In this document: piece by piece, positions 16,488 to 23,427 of the stretch
Position numbering within the stretch: position 1 is the stretch's first letter
Layout of the letters: every line of letters starts with the position of its first letter
Assembly: GCA_017411225.1 (NCBI GenBank)
Contig: JAFRDQ010000058.1
Location: 1 to 44,417, forward strand
Reading direction: 5' to 3'
Length of the DNA stretch: 44,417 nt
Origin: Oscillospiraceae bacterium
Lineage (GTDB): Bacteria; Bacillota; Clostridia; Oscillospirales; Oscillospiraceae
Made by a program: the position numbers and the translations under genes
Notes under the pieces: model-generated
Seen by the model: the letters and a program-made list of their open reading frames with translations, nothing else
Databases searched by the model: none
Told to the model about the DNA's origin: nothing

Positions 16488-17648
16488 TCAGAAGCTCAGA
16501 TTTGTCGCCCAGCCCTTGAAGATGCTGCGGATGATGTTCTGGAAGATCTCGCGCAGCCAGTTGAAGCTGAAGAAGTCGCTCCAGGAGCTGCCCGGATTGT
16601 CCGGCTGAGACATGTCGGGCGCCTCGTCGCCGAAGTATGCGGCGGCGGCGCGGATGGCGTCGGGCGCCTGAACGAGGCCCCAGCCGTAGTATATATCACG
16701 GCCCTTGGTGCTGAGATCCTTGCAGGAAACCTTCAGGATTTCCATGAAGTCGTCCGGGGTCATCTGCGGCCATGCCTCCTTCAGCAGCGCCGCGACGCCG
16801 GCGACAACCGGCGCGGCAAAGCTGGTGCCGCTGCTGAGCGTGACGGTGCCGGGCAGTCTGCCGAGACTGTAAACGCCGACGCCGGGCGCGGCGACAAACA
16901 CGCGTTCGTTCCGGTTGGAGGTGGCGCTGATCACCAGATCCTTGTCCACGGAGGAGACGGAAATGACGCCGTCATAAGAGGCGGGATAGAGCAATTCCTT
17001 ATCTCCGGAGTTGCCGGAGGCCGCGATGACGATGACGCCCTCATCGAGCGCGTGCTCGATGGCAGCCTGCACCTCCGGCACGATCTCCGGATCGCCGGCG
17101 CTGATATTGAGGATGTCGCAGTGATATTCGTCCACCGCGGCATAAATGCCGGCGGCCTGCGCGGCAAAGTCGGTTTCGGAAGAGGCGTAGCTCTTGATCG
17201 GCGCGATCGTGACGCCGGGCGCGATGCCCGCGACGCCGACGTGGTTGTCCTTCGTCGCGCCGATGATGCCGGCGATGAAGGTGCCGTGGCCGAGGGCGTC
17301 GGTCACGCCGGTGCCGCCGACGCAGTTTTTACCGGGCAGGATGCGATCCTTGTCGATGTCCATCGTCGTGCCGGACAGACCCGAGTCCACGATCGCGACG
17401 ACCACGCCCTTGCCGGTGAGACCGGAGCGCCAGGCCTCCTCCATTCCGATCGCCTTCAGATTCCACTGCAGAGCGGAAAAGGGGTCGTTGGAGATGCCCT
17501 TCAGGCTGCCGGAAATGCTGCTCTCCTTGACTTCGGTAAACTGATAATCGCTGAGCGTGTCTGCCGCGAGCACGGAAAGGCCGAACAGCGGCACGAGCAG
17601 ACACAGAACCATCAGCAGGGTGAGACCCTTGCGGAAAAAGTTGTTCAT
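16488..17648 (-). CDS. Secreted subtilisin-like serine protease B (S8 family)
   Basis: A 386-residue paralogue of its neighbours. The signal peptide is near residues 1-29 (LTLLMVLCLLVPLFGLS). The catalytic set is complete: Asp88 in IVDSGL, His121 in LGHGTF, Asn213 in SGNSG and Ser276 in GTSFAAP. The short pre-domain contains SNDPFSALQWNLKAIG. After a short Ser/Pro linker the protein ends in WLREIFQNIIRSIFKGW plus a final ATNLSF. It is expressed from the middle of the operon with AAGGAGG upstream of its start and 32 bases after the previous gene. High identity to protease A in both the signal and tail regions points to recent tandem duplication. Divergence in the substrate-binding parts suggests different specificities. 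Confidence 0.9.
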   Translation of the reverse strand: MNNFFRKGLTLLMVLCLLVPLFGLSVLAADTLSDYQFTEVKESSISGSLKGISNDPFSALQWNLKAIGMEEAWRSGLTGKGVVVAIVDSGLSGTTMDIDKDRILPGKNCVGGTGVTDALGHGTFIAGIIGATKDNHVGVAGIAPGVTIAPIKSYASSETDFAAQAAGIYAAVDEYHCDILNISAGDPEIVPEVQAAIEHALDEGVIVIAASGNSGDKELLYPASYDGVISVSSVDKDLVISATSNRNERVFVAAPGVGVYSLGRLPGTVTLSSGTSFAAPVVAGVAALLKEAWPQMTPDDFMEILKVSCKDLSTKGRDIYYGWGLVQAPDAIRAAAAYFGDEAPDMSQPDNPGSSWSDFFSFNWLREIFQNIIRSIFKGWATNLSF

Positions 17649-17680
17649 CTAGTTCCTCCTTGCAGTCGGGGCGTGGCTGT

Positions 17681-18772
17681 TCAGAAGCTCAGGTTCGGCG
17701 TCCAGCCCTTGAAGAGATTGCGGATGATGCTCTGGAACAGATTGCGGATCCAGCTGAAATCGAAGATGTTCCAGCCGGGATTGTCGGGCTGATCGGGCTC
17801 GGTGGGAGTGCTCGGGTCGGTGAGCTCATAGCCCCATTTTTCAGCGGCGTAACGGAGAGCGTCGGGAATCTGAATCAGACCATGTCCGCTAAACTCGCCA
17901 TTTACGGGAATGCTGGTGTTGATCAAGATGTCCTTGAACTCTGCAAGAGTCATGTCGGGATTCATCTGCTTGAGCAGCGCGGCGAGACCGGCCACATAGG
18001 GCGTGGAGAAGCTGGTGCCGTCCATCGTGGAGACGATGCCCGGCAGGAGACTGAGGCTCGCGACCTTCTCGGCAGGAGCCACAACGAACACGCTGTCGTT
18101 CTTGTTGGAAAACACGCTGACGTTCAGATTCTGATCCACGCCGCCGACGCCGATGACGGAGTCATAGGCAGCGGGATAGTTGTACTGGGCAGGCGTACTG
18201 GTGTCGCCCTCGTTGCCGACGGAGGCGACCACGATCACACCGGCGGCGGCAGCGGCTTCGACGGCGTCCTTGAGATTCGCCTTCCGGTCGCTGGGCGTGC
18301 CCATGCTCATGTTGATGACCTGGCAGCCGGCGTCCACGCAGTCATCGACCGCCTGGGCCATGTCGCTCAGGGCCTTGACGATGTAGAAATCGCACTCGGG
18401 AGCAACGCCGGCGATGCCGACGCGGTTGTCCTTCGCCGCGCCGATGATACCGGCGACGAAGGTGCCGTGGCCCTCAATGTCGGTCGCGGAGTCGCCGATG
18501 GAGCCGGTGTAGTTCGGGCCGGCCTCCACGCGGCTTCTGGCAATGTCGCCCGTGGCGGTGGAAAGACCGCTGTCGATGATGCCGACCTTGACGCCCTTGC
18601 CGGTGGACCCCATGCCCCAAGCCTCGTCCATGCCGACGGCCTTCATACCCCACTGCTTCGTGGAGCCGGGGTCGTTGGTCATCTTGTCCACTGCCAGCGC
18701 GGAGAGCCCGAACAGCGGAACGAGCATGCACAGAGCCAGCAGCATGGCAAGCCATTTTCTTGTCTGTTTCAT
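17681..18772 (-). CDS. Secreted subtilisin-like serine protease C (S8 family)
   Basis: A 363-residue protease, first gene of the operon. The signal peptide is residues 1-27 (WLAMLLALCMLVPLFGLSA). The triad is Asp67 in IIDSGL, His102 in EGHGTF and Ser254 in GTSFSTP, with oxyanion Asn187 in SVGNEGD. The N-terminal extension before the domain is the shortest of the three (NDPGSTKQWGMKAVG). A PSTPTEPDQPDNPG linker joins the domain to the shared tail SWIRNLFQSIIRNLFKGW ending PNLSF. GAGGAGG precedes the ATG. It is the most diverged of the three but clearly homologous. The family acts outside the cell. Anchoring may be through the tail, which is an inference. Confidence 0.9.
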   Translation of the reverse strand: MKQTRKWLAMLLALCMLVPLFGLSALAVDKMTNDPGSTKQWGMKAVGMDEAWGMGSTGKGVKVGIIDSGLSTATGDIARSRVEAGPNYTGSIGDSATDIEGHGTFVAGIIGAAKDNRVGIAGVAPECDFYIVKALSDMAQAVDDCVDAGCQVINMSMGTPSDRKANLKDAVEAAAAAGVIVVASVGNEGDTSTPAQYNYPAAYDSVIGVGGVDQNLNVSVFSNKNDSVFVVAPAEKVASLSLLPGIVSTMDGTSFSTPYVAGLAALLKQMNPDMTLAEFKDILINTSIPVNGEFSGHGLIQIPDALRYAAEKWGYELTDPSTPTEPDQPDNPGWNIFDFSWIRNLFQSIIRNLFKGWTPNLSF

Positions 18773-18826
18773 ATGCTTCCTCCTCTTTAAAATATAAAAG
18801 TCAGTCTACTGTCTGCTTTGATGGAC

Positions 18827-18857
18827 ATTATAGCATAAATCTGTCGATATGGAACAA
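18827..18857 (-). promoter_or_regulatory. Predicted promoter of the protease operon
   Basis: On the minus strand there is a perfect TATAAT (18832-18827) preceded by TGC (extended -10). A weak -35, TTGTTC (18857-18852), lies 19 bases upstream. The leader to the first protease start is about 50 bases. The 134-base gap up to 18906 shows nothing else recognisable, and no clear terminator for the next gene. Confidence 0.6.
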
Positions 18858-18906
18858 TCTGATTTGTAAAAATTTGCTGTTTGTATTTGTGGAAACGGAC
18901 GAACGG

Positions 18907-19599
18907 TCAGCGCTCTGTTCCGATGGTGTAGAGATTCAGGAAGGTCTGCGCGCACTCAGCGCGGCTGAGCGTGGCCTGCGGACGGAAGGTGCCGGCGGAG
19001 TCGCCGTTCATGATGCCGGTGATCTTGCAGATCAGCACGTTGACGGCGGCCCAGGAGCTGATGGAGGACGCATCCCGGAACTCACTCTTGAGCAGCGTCG
19101 AGGCCGTTTTGGCGTCCAGCCGCTGGATCATCTTCGCGGAGGCGTCGTCCAGCTTCGCCTGACTCAGCAGGAAGCGGACGATCATGGTGGCCATCTGCTC
19201 GCGGGAGATCGCCTTGTTCGGGGAGAAGACGTCCGCGCTGCCGTCGCCGGTCGTCACGCCGTTCTTCACGCCCCAGACCACCGCATCGCGATACCAGCAG
19301 TCGGAGCTGTTCGGCACGTCGCGGAAGGGGTTGCTCTGGCCCTTCACACTCGGCTTGTCGGCCAGACGGTAGAGCACCGTGATGACCATGGCGCGCGTGA
19401 CGGTTCCGTTGGGATCGAAGCGATTGTTGCCGACGCCGTTCATCAGGCCGCTGGCCTTGACAAAATCGACCGCCTCAGCATACCACGCAGACCGGGAAAC
19501 GTCGGAAAAGCCGTTTGCGGGGAAGCTCGCTGCAAAGGCAGAGGCGCCGAGCGCAAAGACCAGACACAGCGTCAGCAGCAGGGAAACCAGTTTTTTCAT
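18907..19599 (-). CDS. Secreted protein consisting of SLH repeats
   Basis: A 230-residue protein with a signal peptide (LVSLLLTLCLVFALGASAFA, cut near residue 23). The rest is three S-layer homology units: FSDVSRSAWYAEAVDFV, FRDVPNSSDCWYRDAVVWG with SREQMATMIVRFL, and a third with FRPQATLSRAECAQTFL. There is no room for an enzymatic domain. SLH domains bind pyruvylated secondary cell-wall polymers, so this is probably a small S-layer or wall-coating protein. The second-to-third linker (about residues 147-175) is longer than usual and rich in Ala/Lys/Asp. It lies just upstream of the protease operon on the same strand but each has its own promoter. Confidence 0.85.
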   Translation of the reverse strand: MKKLVSLLLTLCLVFALGASAFAASFPANGFSDVSRSAWYAEAVDFVKASGLMNGVGNNRFDPNGTVTRAMVITVLYRLADKPSVKGQSNPFRDVPNSSDCWYRDAVVWGVKNGVTTGDGSADVFSPNKAISREQMATMIVRFLLSQAKLDDASAKMIQRLDAKTASTLLKSEFRDASSISSWAAVNVLICKITGIMNGDSAGTFRPQATLSRAECAQTFLNLYTIGTER

Positions 19600-19651
19600 G
19601 TAAAAACCTCCAAATAAAATGCAGAAATTCGCTTGTTGTATTGACGATTTG

Positions 19652-19679
19652 ATTATATCATAGTTCCCGAAATCTGCAA
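19652..19679 (-). promoter_or_regulatory. Predicted promoter of the SLH-repeat gene
   Basis: On the minus strand, TTGCAG (19679-19674) and an extended -10 TGA-TATAAT (19652-19657) are 16 bases apart. The leader is about 46 bases. The -35 box is itself a CTGCAA half-site of the palindrome found at 19713-19732. Confidence 0.65.
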
Positions 19680-19696
19680 GAGAAAGTCCTGCCAGA

Positions 19697-19726
19697 TTGA
19701 CGAAATCTGCTCATTTGCAGTATACT
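19697..19726 (+). promoter_or_regulatory. Predicted promoter of the lipoprotein gene
   Basis: TTGACG (19697-19702) and TATACT (19721-19726) are 18 bases apart. The -10 box is the centre of a perfect palindrome, so occupancy of that site would shut the promoter. Confidence 0.65.
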
Positions 19727-19732
19727 GCAAAT
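19713..19732. promoter_or_regulatory. Perfect 20-bp palindrome over the -10 box, candidate operator
   Basis: ATTTGCAGTATACTGCAAAT is identical to its own complement and covers the lipoprotein -10. A single CTGCAA half-site recurs at 19674-19679 over the -35 of the opposing promoter. A 10-base direct repeat CGAAATCTGC occurs at 19668-19677 and 19701-19710. The regulator is unknown. Confidence 0.6.
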
Positions 19733-19757
19733 AACAACCAGAAAAGGAGCGACAACC

Positions 19758-20666
19758 ATGAAAAGATTCCTGCGTCTGATGCTCGCGCTGGTCATGATCC
19801 TCGCGCTGGGCGCCTGCGGAAAGAATGCCGCGGAGCCTGCCGGGTCTGAGGCCGACAATCTGGTCACGATCATGGTGAATCTGAAGGGGCTGGGCGGAAA
19901 CATCGCGGTTTCAGACGACGACACGGAGCCGCAGCTCGAAGCCGAATTTCCCGCGCAGTCCGCGTTTCTGAATGTTGCGAAGGGCACGGTCGTCAAAATC
20001 CTCGCGGAGCCGGAGGAAGGATATCACTTCTTCCAGTGGACGGTTGACGGCAAAGCGTATTCGACCGAGCCGCTGATCACCGTCACGGCGGAGGAGGACA
20101 CCGAGTTTCTGGCCCAGTTTCTGCCCGAGGGCAAGGACGGAAAACCCGTGGATCTCGATACGGTCAAGACGCTGGGCGACCTGCTCGGCCTGCCCGACGT
20201 CGGATCTGGCCTGACCGGCACGACCTACGTCTACGCCTTTGAGCAGGACGGCAGCACCTGGCGCGCCGTCTGCGACGTCTCCGAGGAAACTGCGCAGGCC
20301 ATCTTCGATCTGGACTTTGACGATCCCGATTATGACAGGAAGCTGAATGATCTGATCGCGCCGCTTCCCGTCAGGGTCATTGAGAATCTCACTGAGAACC
20401 TCCCCACGCAGCAGGAGGCCGATCAGTATCTCGGCAAGACCGGGCAGGAGCTGATCGACGACGGCTGGACGGTGCACTTCTACAACCTGGATGAGATGCG
20501 GTTCGGAATGACCTATGGCGTCTATTCTTACGACATCATCTTCGAAGGGAAAATCAAGGATCCTGAGAATTTCAACGAGGATACGGATATGGGCGGCCTG
20601 ACCGTAAAAACCATCACTTGCGACGGCATCGGCGACGCCACCTATGTGGAGGCGCCGGAGGAATAA
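19758..20666 (+). CDS. Lipoprotein with InlB-B-type repeat, function unknown
   Basis: A 302-residue protein with a lipoprotein signal (LMLALVMILALGAC, modified Cys near residue 20), so it is anchored to the outer face of the membrane. Residues about 35-115 look like a bacterial beta-repeat of the InlB B / Listeria-Bacteroides type (AEPEEGYHFFQWTVDGKAY, then TVTAEEDTEFLAQF). The remaining two thirds are acidic and mixed alpha/beta (LPTQQEADQYLGKTGQELIDDGW) and I do not recognise them. AAAGGAG precedes the start. The next gene follows 13 bases later and may be co-transcribed, although no functional link is evident. Divergence from the SLH gene across a shared operator-like region suggests a cell-envelope role. 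Confidence 0.75.
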   Translation: MKRFLRLMLALVMILALGACGKNAAEPAGSEADNLVTIMVNLKGLGGNIAVSDDDTEPQLEAEFPAQSAFLNVAKGTVVKILAEPEEGYHFFQWTVDGKAYSTEPLITVTAEEDTEFLAQFLPEGKDGKPVDLDTVKTLGDLLGLPDVGSGLTGTTYVYAFEQDGSTWRAVCDVSEETAQAIFDLDFDDPDYDRKLNDLIAPLPVRVIENLTENLPTQQEADQYLGKTGQELIDDGWTVHFYNLDEMRFGMTYGVYSYDIIFEGKIKDPENFNEDTDMGGLTVKTITCDGIGDATYVEAPEE

Positions 20667-20679
20667 CAGGAGAGATCAA

Positions 20680-22179
20680 ATGTTTCAGAAACACATCACC
20701 CGTTCGGAGCTGCTTCGGTGCACGCTGTGTAAAGATGCGCCCTGTACGGCTGCCTGCGGAGCACTCGACCCGGCCCGGATCCTGCGCCGTCTCTGGTTTG
20801 ACGACGAAAAAACGGCGGCAGCGTGCTTCCCGGACGCCAACCCCTGCGCCGCCTGCGCGGCTCCCTGTGAGGACGCCTGTGTCCGGCCGCATCAGGTTCC
20901 GATCCAAGCCCTGTTCACGCGGGTTCATGAGGAGGTAAAGCCGCATCTGGAGATTGGCCTGCCGGAGGACGAGCGCCGTCTTCAGACGGCACTGTGCGGT
21001 ATTCCGCTGGAGAATCCCTTCCTGCTGTCCTCCTCAGTAGTGGCCAGCTCCTATGACATGTGCGCCAGGGCATTTGAAGCGGGCTGGGCGGGCGCTGCGT
21101 TCAAAACGATCTGTTCCTTTCCGATCCACGAGGCTTCTCCGCGGTTTTCAGCCATCACAGGAGACAGCGGAAGCATCATCGGCTTTAAGAACATCGAGCA
21201 GCTCTCCGACCACAGCGTGGCGGAGAACATGGAGATTTTCCGCCGGCTGAAGAAGAACTATCCGGGCAAATTCATTCTCGCGTCTCTCATGGGGCAAACC
21301 GATGCGGAGTGGGGGCGCCTTGCGCGCCTGTGTGAAGAAAACGGAGCGGATGCGATCGAGCTGAACTTTTCCTGCCCCAACATGGCGGACGGCGGTCTCG
21401 GATCTGATATCGGTCAGGTACCGGAGCTGGTTGAGCGCTTTACCGCTGCAGCAAGGCGCGGAACGAGGCTCCCGATCCTGGCAAAGCTCACGCCCAATGT
21501 GGCTGTTATGAGCCCCGCAGCTGAGGCAGCCAAACGCGGAGGCGCAGACGGCATCGCAGCCATCAACACGATCAAGAGCGTGATCGGCGTCAACCCGCAC
21601 ACCTATGTCTCCTCCCCTGCGGTACGCGGGAAATCCGCTGTGGGCGGATACAGCGGCAGAGCGGTCAAGCCCATTGCCCTTCGTTTCATCGCGGAATTGG
21701 CACAGAATCCGGCGCTGCAGGGAATGCATTTGAGCGCGATGGGCGGCGTGGAAACCTGGATGGACGCACTGGAGTTTATCCTGCTCGGCGCCGGAAGCGT
21801 TCAGGTCACTACCGCGGTGATGCAATACGGTTATCGTATTATCGACGATCTCAAGGAAGGTCTCAACTATTATCTGGCGGAAAAGGGCTTTGCGCATGTC
21901 GGCGAGGCGGTCGGGCTTGCGCTGGATTCCGTCAGTGATTCGACCGATGTTCTGGAACGGGATACGGTTGTTTTCCCGAAGTTTCACCGTGAAAAGTGCA
22001 TTGGATGCGGCCGCTGTGTCATCTCCTGCGCCGATGGCGGTCATCAGGCGCTCTGCTTGACAGAGAACCGAAAGCCCGTGCTCGACGGCAGAAAATGCGT
22101 GGGCTGCCATCTGTGCGTACTGGTCTGCCCGGAGAAAGCGATCACCTCCAGCTACAAACGAATCAAAAAAGATTGCTGA
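20680..22179 (+). CDS. Dihydropyrimidine dehydrogenase PreA-like protein with fused N-terminal Fe-S domain
   Basis: A 499-residue protein. ATG 20680 is chosen for the AGGAGA nine bases upstream. Residues 1-85 are Cys-rich (RCTLCKDAPCTAACG, then NPCAACAAPCEDAC) and resemble the N-terminal Fer4_20 domain that normally belongs to PreT or the GltD-like part of mammalian dihydropyrimidine dehydrogenase. Residues about 105-420 form the FMN-binding TIM barrel of PreA/DHOD, with ELNFSCPNM holding the likely catalytic Cys. The C-terminus has two [4Fe-4S] motifs (CIGCGRCVISC and CVGCHLCVLVC). The family reduces uracil/thymine or related compounds. The FAD/NAD(P)H module is absent and no preT neighbour is seen, so the electron donor may be ferredoxin. 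The stop codon lies in the terminator stem. Confidence 0.8.
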   Translation: MFQKHITRSELLRCTLCKDAPCTAACGALDPARILRRLWFDDEKTAAACFPDANPCAACAAPCEDACVRPHQVPIQALFTRVHEEVKPHLEIGLPEDERRLQTALCGIPLENPFLLSSSVVASSYDMCARAFEAGWAGAAFKTICSFPIHEASPRFSAITGDSGSIIGFKNIEQLSDHSVAENMEIFRRLKKNYPGKFILASLMGQTDAEWGRLARLCEENGADAIELNFSCPNMADGGLGSDIGQVPELVERFTAAARRGTRLPILAKLTPNVAVMSPAAEAAKRGGADGIAAINTIKSVIGVNPHTYVSSPAVRGKSAVGGYSGRAVKPIALRFIAELAQNPALQGMHLSAMGGVETWMDALEFILLGAGSVQVTTAVMQYGYRIIDDLKEGLNYYLAEKGFAHVGEAVGLALDSVSDSTDVLERDTVVFPKFHREKCIGCGRCVISCADGGHQALCLTENRKPVLDGRKCVGCHLCVLVCPEKAITSSYKRIKKDC

Positions 22180-22210
22180 AAGGCAGGAGCTTTCAGCAAT
22201 CTTTTCTTTT
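22167..22210 (+). terminator. Rho-independent terminator after the PreA-like gene
   Basis: A 16-bp stem (22167-22182 with 22190-22205) and 7-base loop, followed by a T-rich tail CTTTT. The gene's TGA stop (22177-22179) is inside the left arm. Confidence 0.9.
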
Positions 22211-22234
22211 GTGACGCAAATGATTCTGGAATAT

Positions 22235-22261
22235 AAAAAGCGCCCCGCAAGCGCGGGGCGC
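22235..22261 (-). terminator. Rho-independent terminator of hsp20
   Basis: GCGCCCCGC (22240-22248) pairs with GCGGGGCGC (22253-22261) around a 4-base loop. On the minus strand it is followed by five T residues. It lies ten bases beyond the hsp20 stop. Confidence 0.9.
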
Positions 22262-22271
22262 CGATGGCGTC

Positions 22272-22715
22272 TTATGTGATCTGTATCGTTTTCCGCTCCG
22301 GGAGCGCAATCGGCTTTTCCTTCGGGAATTCCAGTGTCAGCACGCCGTCCTCAAATTTGGCCCTGATCTGCTCCTCGGGAATGTTCTCGCCGATATAGAA
22401 GCTTCTGGCCAGGGAGCCCTCATAGCGCTCCTGATGGACGATCGTGCCCTTCTTGTCCTTGTCATCTTCCTCAAGACCCTTGGAAGCGCTGATCGTCAGA
22501 TAGCCGTTTTGCAGCTGCAGATCAATCTGATCCTTCTTAAAGCCGGGAAGATCCACCTTCAGCTCATAGCCGTCATCGTGTTCCCTCAGATCCGTCTTCA
22601 TCACGCGTGACGCATGCTTGCCGTACAGCTTGCGATCCACATCGGACTCAAAGTCTCTGAACGGGAAGCCCATCCAGTCGTCAAACAAACTCTCTCCAAA
22701 AATACTCGGTAACAT
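22272..22715 (-). CDS. Small heat-shock protein, Hsp20/alpha-crystallin family
   Basis: A 147-residue chaperone. Residues 1-35 are the short variable N-terminus (FDDWMGFPFRDF). The alpha-crystallin domain spans about 40-135: MKTDLREHDDGYELKVDLPG, then LARSFYIGENIPEEQIRAKF and the hallmark GVLTLEFPK. A short tail has IQI-type residues (TIQIT) that usually dock neighbouring subunits. It binds unfolding proteins without ATP and forms large oligomers in the cytoplasm. It is monocistronic, with its own terminator and a sigma-A promoter overlapped by a CIRCE element, so heat induction through HrcA is expected. Confidence 0.95.
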   Translation of the reverse strand: MLPSIFGESLFDDWMGFPFRDFESDVDRKLYGKHASRVMKTDLREHDDGYELKVDLPGFKKDQIDLQLQNGYLTISASKGLEEDDKDKKGTIVHQERYEGSLARSFYIGENIPEEQIRAKFEDGVLTLEFPKEKPIALPERKTIQIT

Positions 22716-22813
22716 AAGTCATGCCTCCTTTGGTTTTGCAATCATTTTTGTCTGTTACCTGAGCAAGGGGATGGAGGTCATCCATTCGATCTCTGTTCCT
22801 TTGTTCGTCTCTT

Positions 22814-22841
22814 ATTATAGCACCGGAATTAGCACTGTCAA
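22814..22841 (-). promoter_or_regulatory. hsp20 promoter
   Basis: On the minus strand, a perfect TTGACA (22841-22836) and a perfect TATAAT (22819-22814) are 16 bases apart, with TGC before the -10. The -35 lies inside the CIRCE element. Confidence 0.85.
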
Positions 22842-22855
22842 GGCAAGAGTGCTAA
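22829..22855. promoter_or_regulatory. CIRCE element (HrcA operator)
   Basis: TTAGCACTG - 9 bases - GAGTGCTAA matches the CIRCE consensus (TTAGCACTC-N9-GAGTGCTAA) at 17 of 18 arm positions. It overlaps the -35 region of hsp20, so the HrcA repressor would block polymerase directly. Confidence 0.92.
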
Positions 22856-22893
22856 AAGTCTGTAAACAATCCTTGCATGATTTGTAAATACAT

Positions 22894-23316
22894 TTATTTC
22901 CTGTCAGAATCCGGAATTTTGGCAGGCCCGACCGCCTCGAGCGCGTAGGTATAACGCTCGCCGCGCGCCAGAGATTTGTCCAGCACGGACACGGCGTGAT
23001 AGCCCGCCGCCTGGATATCCACGAGGCCGAAGAAGGCCTCCGGCACCTCGTCAAACACGGCGATGCCGGGCGTGTTGCCCGCGGTTGCGACGACGCTCTT
23101 CGTGACGCGCTTACCGCTCTCGTCGAGATACGAGATGGTGACGAGCGCGTTCGGGATGCCCTCGCCCTTTTCATCCTGCACGACGAAGCACATGGCGTCC
23201 TTGTCCACGACAAAGACCCACGCGCTCGCGTTTGCGTCCGTGCCGAGCACCCGCACCCATTCGGACCGGTTTCGCATCAGGCCGATCTCAGCTCCGTACA
23301 GGGTCTCGCCGCGCAT
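22894..23316 (-). CDS. Hypothetical protein with carboxypeptidase-regulatory-like beta domain, probably a fragment
   Basis: A 140-residue open frame of unknown function. The region DEKGEGIPNALVTISYLDES, followed by a GIAVFDEVPEAFFGLVDIQAAGYHAV stretch, has the rhythm of a CarboxypepD_reg / prealbumin-like beta-sandwich. Such domains are normally found in larger secreted proteins. The ATG at 23316 has no ribosome binding site. The frame stays open upstream through two hairpins, encoding improbable basic sequence, and there is no signal peptide. It therefore looks like a leftover piece of a longer gene rather than an intact one. It ends 39 bases before the CIRCE element and shares no signals with hsp20. 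Confidence 0.45.
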   Translation of the reverse strand: MRGETLYGAEIGLMRNRSEWVRVLGTDANASAWVFVVDKDAMCFVVQDEKGEGIPNALVTISYLDESGKRVTKSVVATAGNTPGIAVFDEVPEAFFGLVDIQAAGYHAVSVLDKSLARGERYTYALEAVGPAKIPDSDRK

Positions 23317-23342
23317 GTCGCCGGAAAAACAGTTGAATCTTC

Positions 23343-23364
23343 TTCGCGCCTTCCGAGGCGCGAA
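23343..23364. repeat. 9-bp perfect inverted repeat
   Basis: TTCGCGCCT (23343-23351) and AGGCGCGAA (23356-23364) flank a 4-base loop. No T tract follows on either strand, so it is not a typical terminator. It lies in front of the doubtful 22894-23316 frame. Confidence 0.6.
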
Positions 23365-23382
23365 CTCTGTGAGACTTACAAT

Positions 23383-23413
23383 GAACCGGCAGGGAGCAAA
23401 TCCCTGCCGGTTC
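23383..23413. terminator. Strong hairpin after the methyltransferase pair, probable terminator
   Basis: A 13-bp perfect stem (23383-23395 with 23401-23413) and 5-base loop, 14 bases beyond the methyltransferase stop at 23428. The U tract is poor on the minus strand and displaced (TTTTT after seven bases) on the plus strand, so efficiency is uncertain. Confidence 0.6.
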
Positions 23414-23427
23414 TGTATTGTTTTTCT

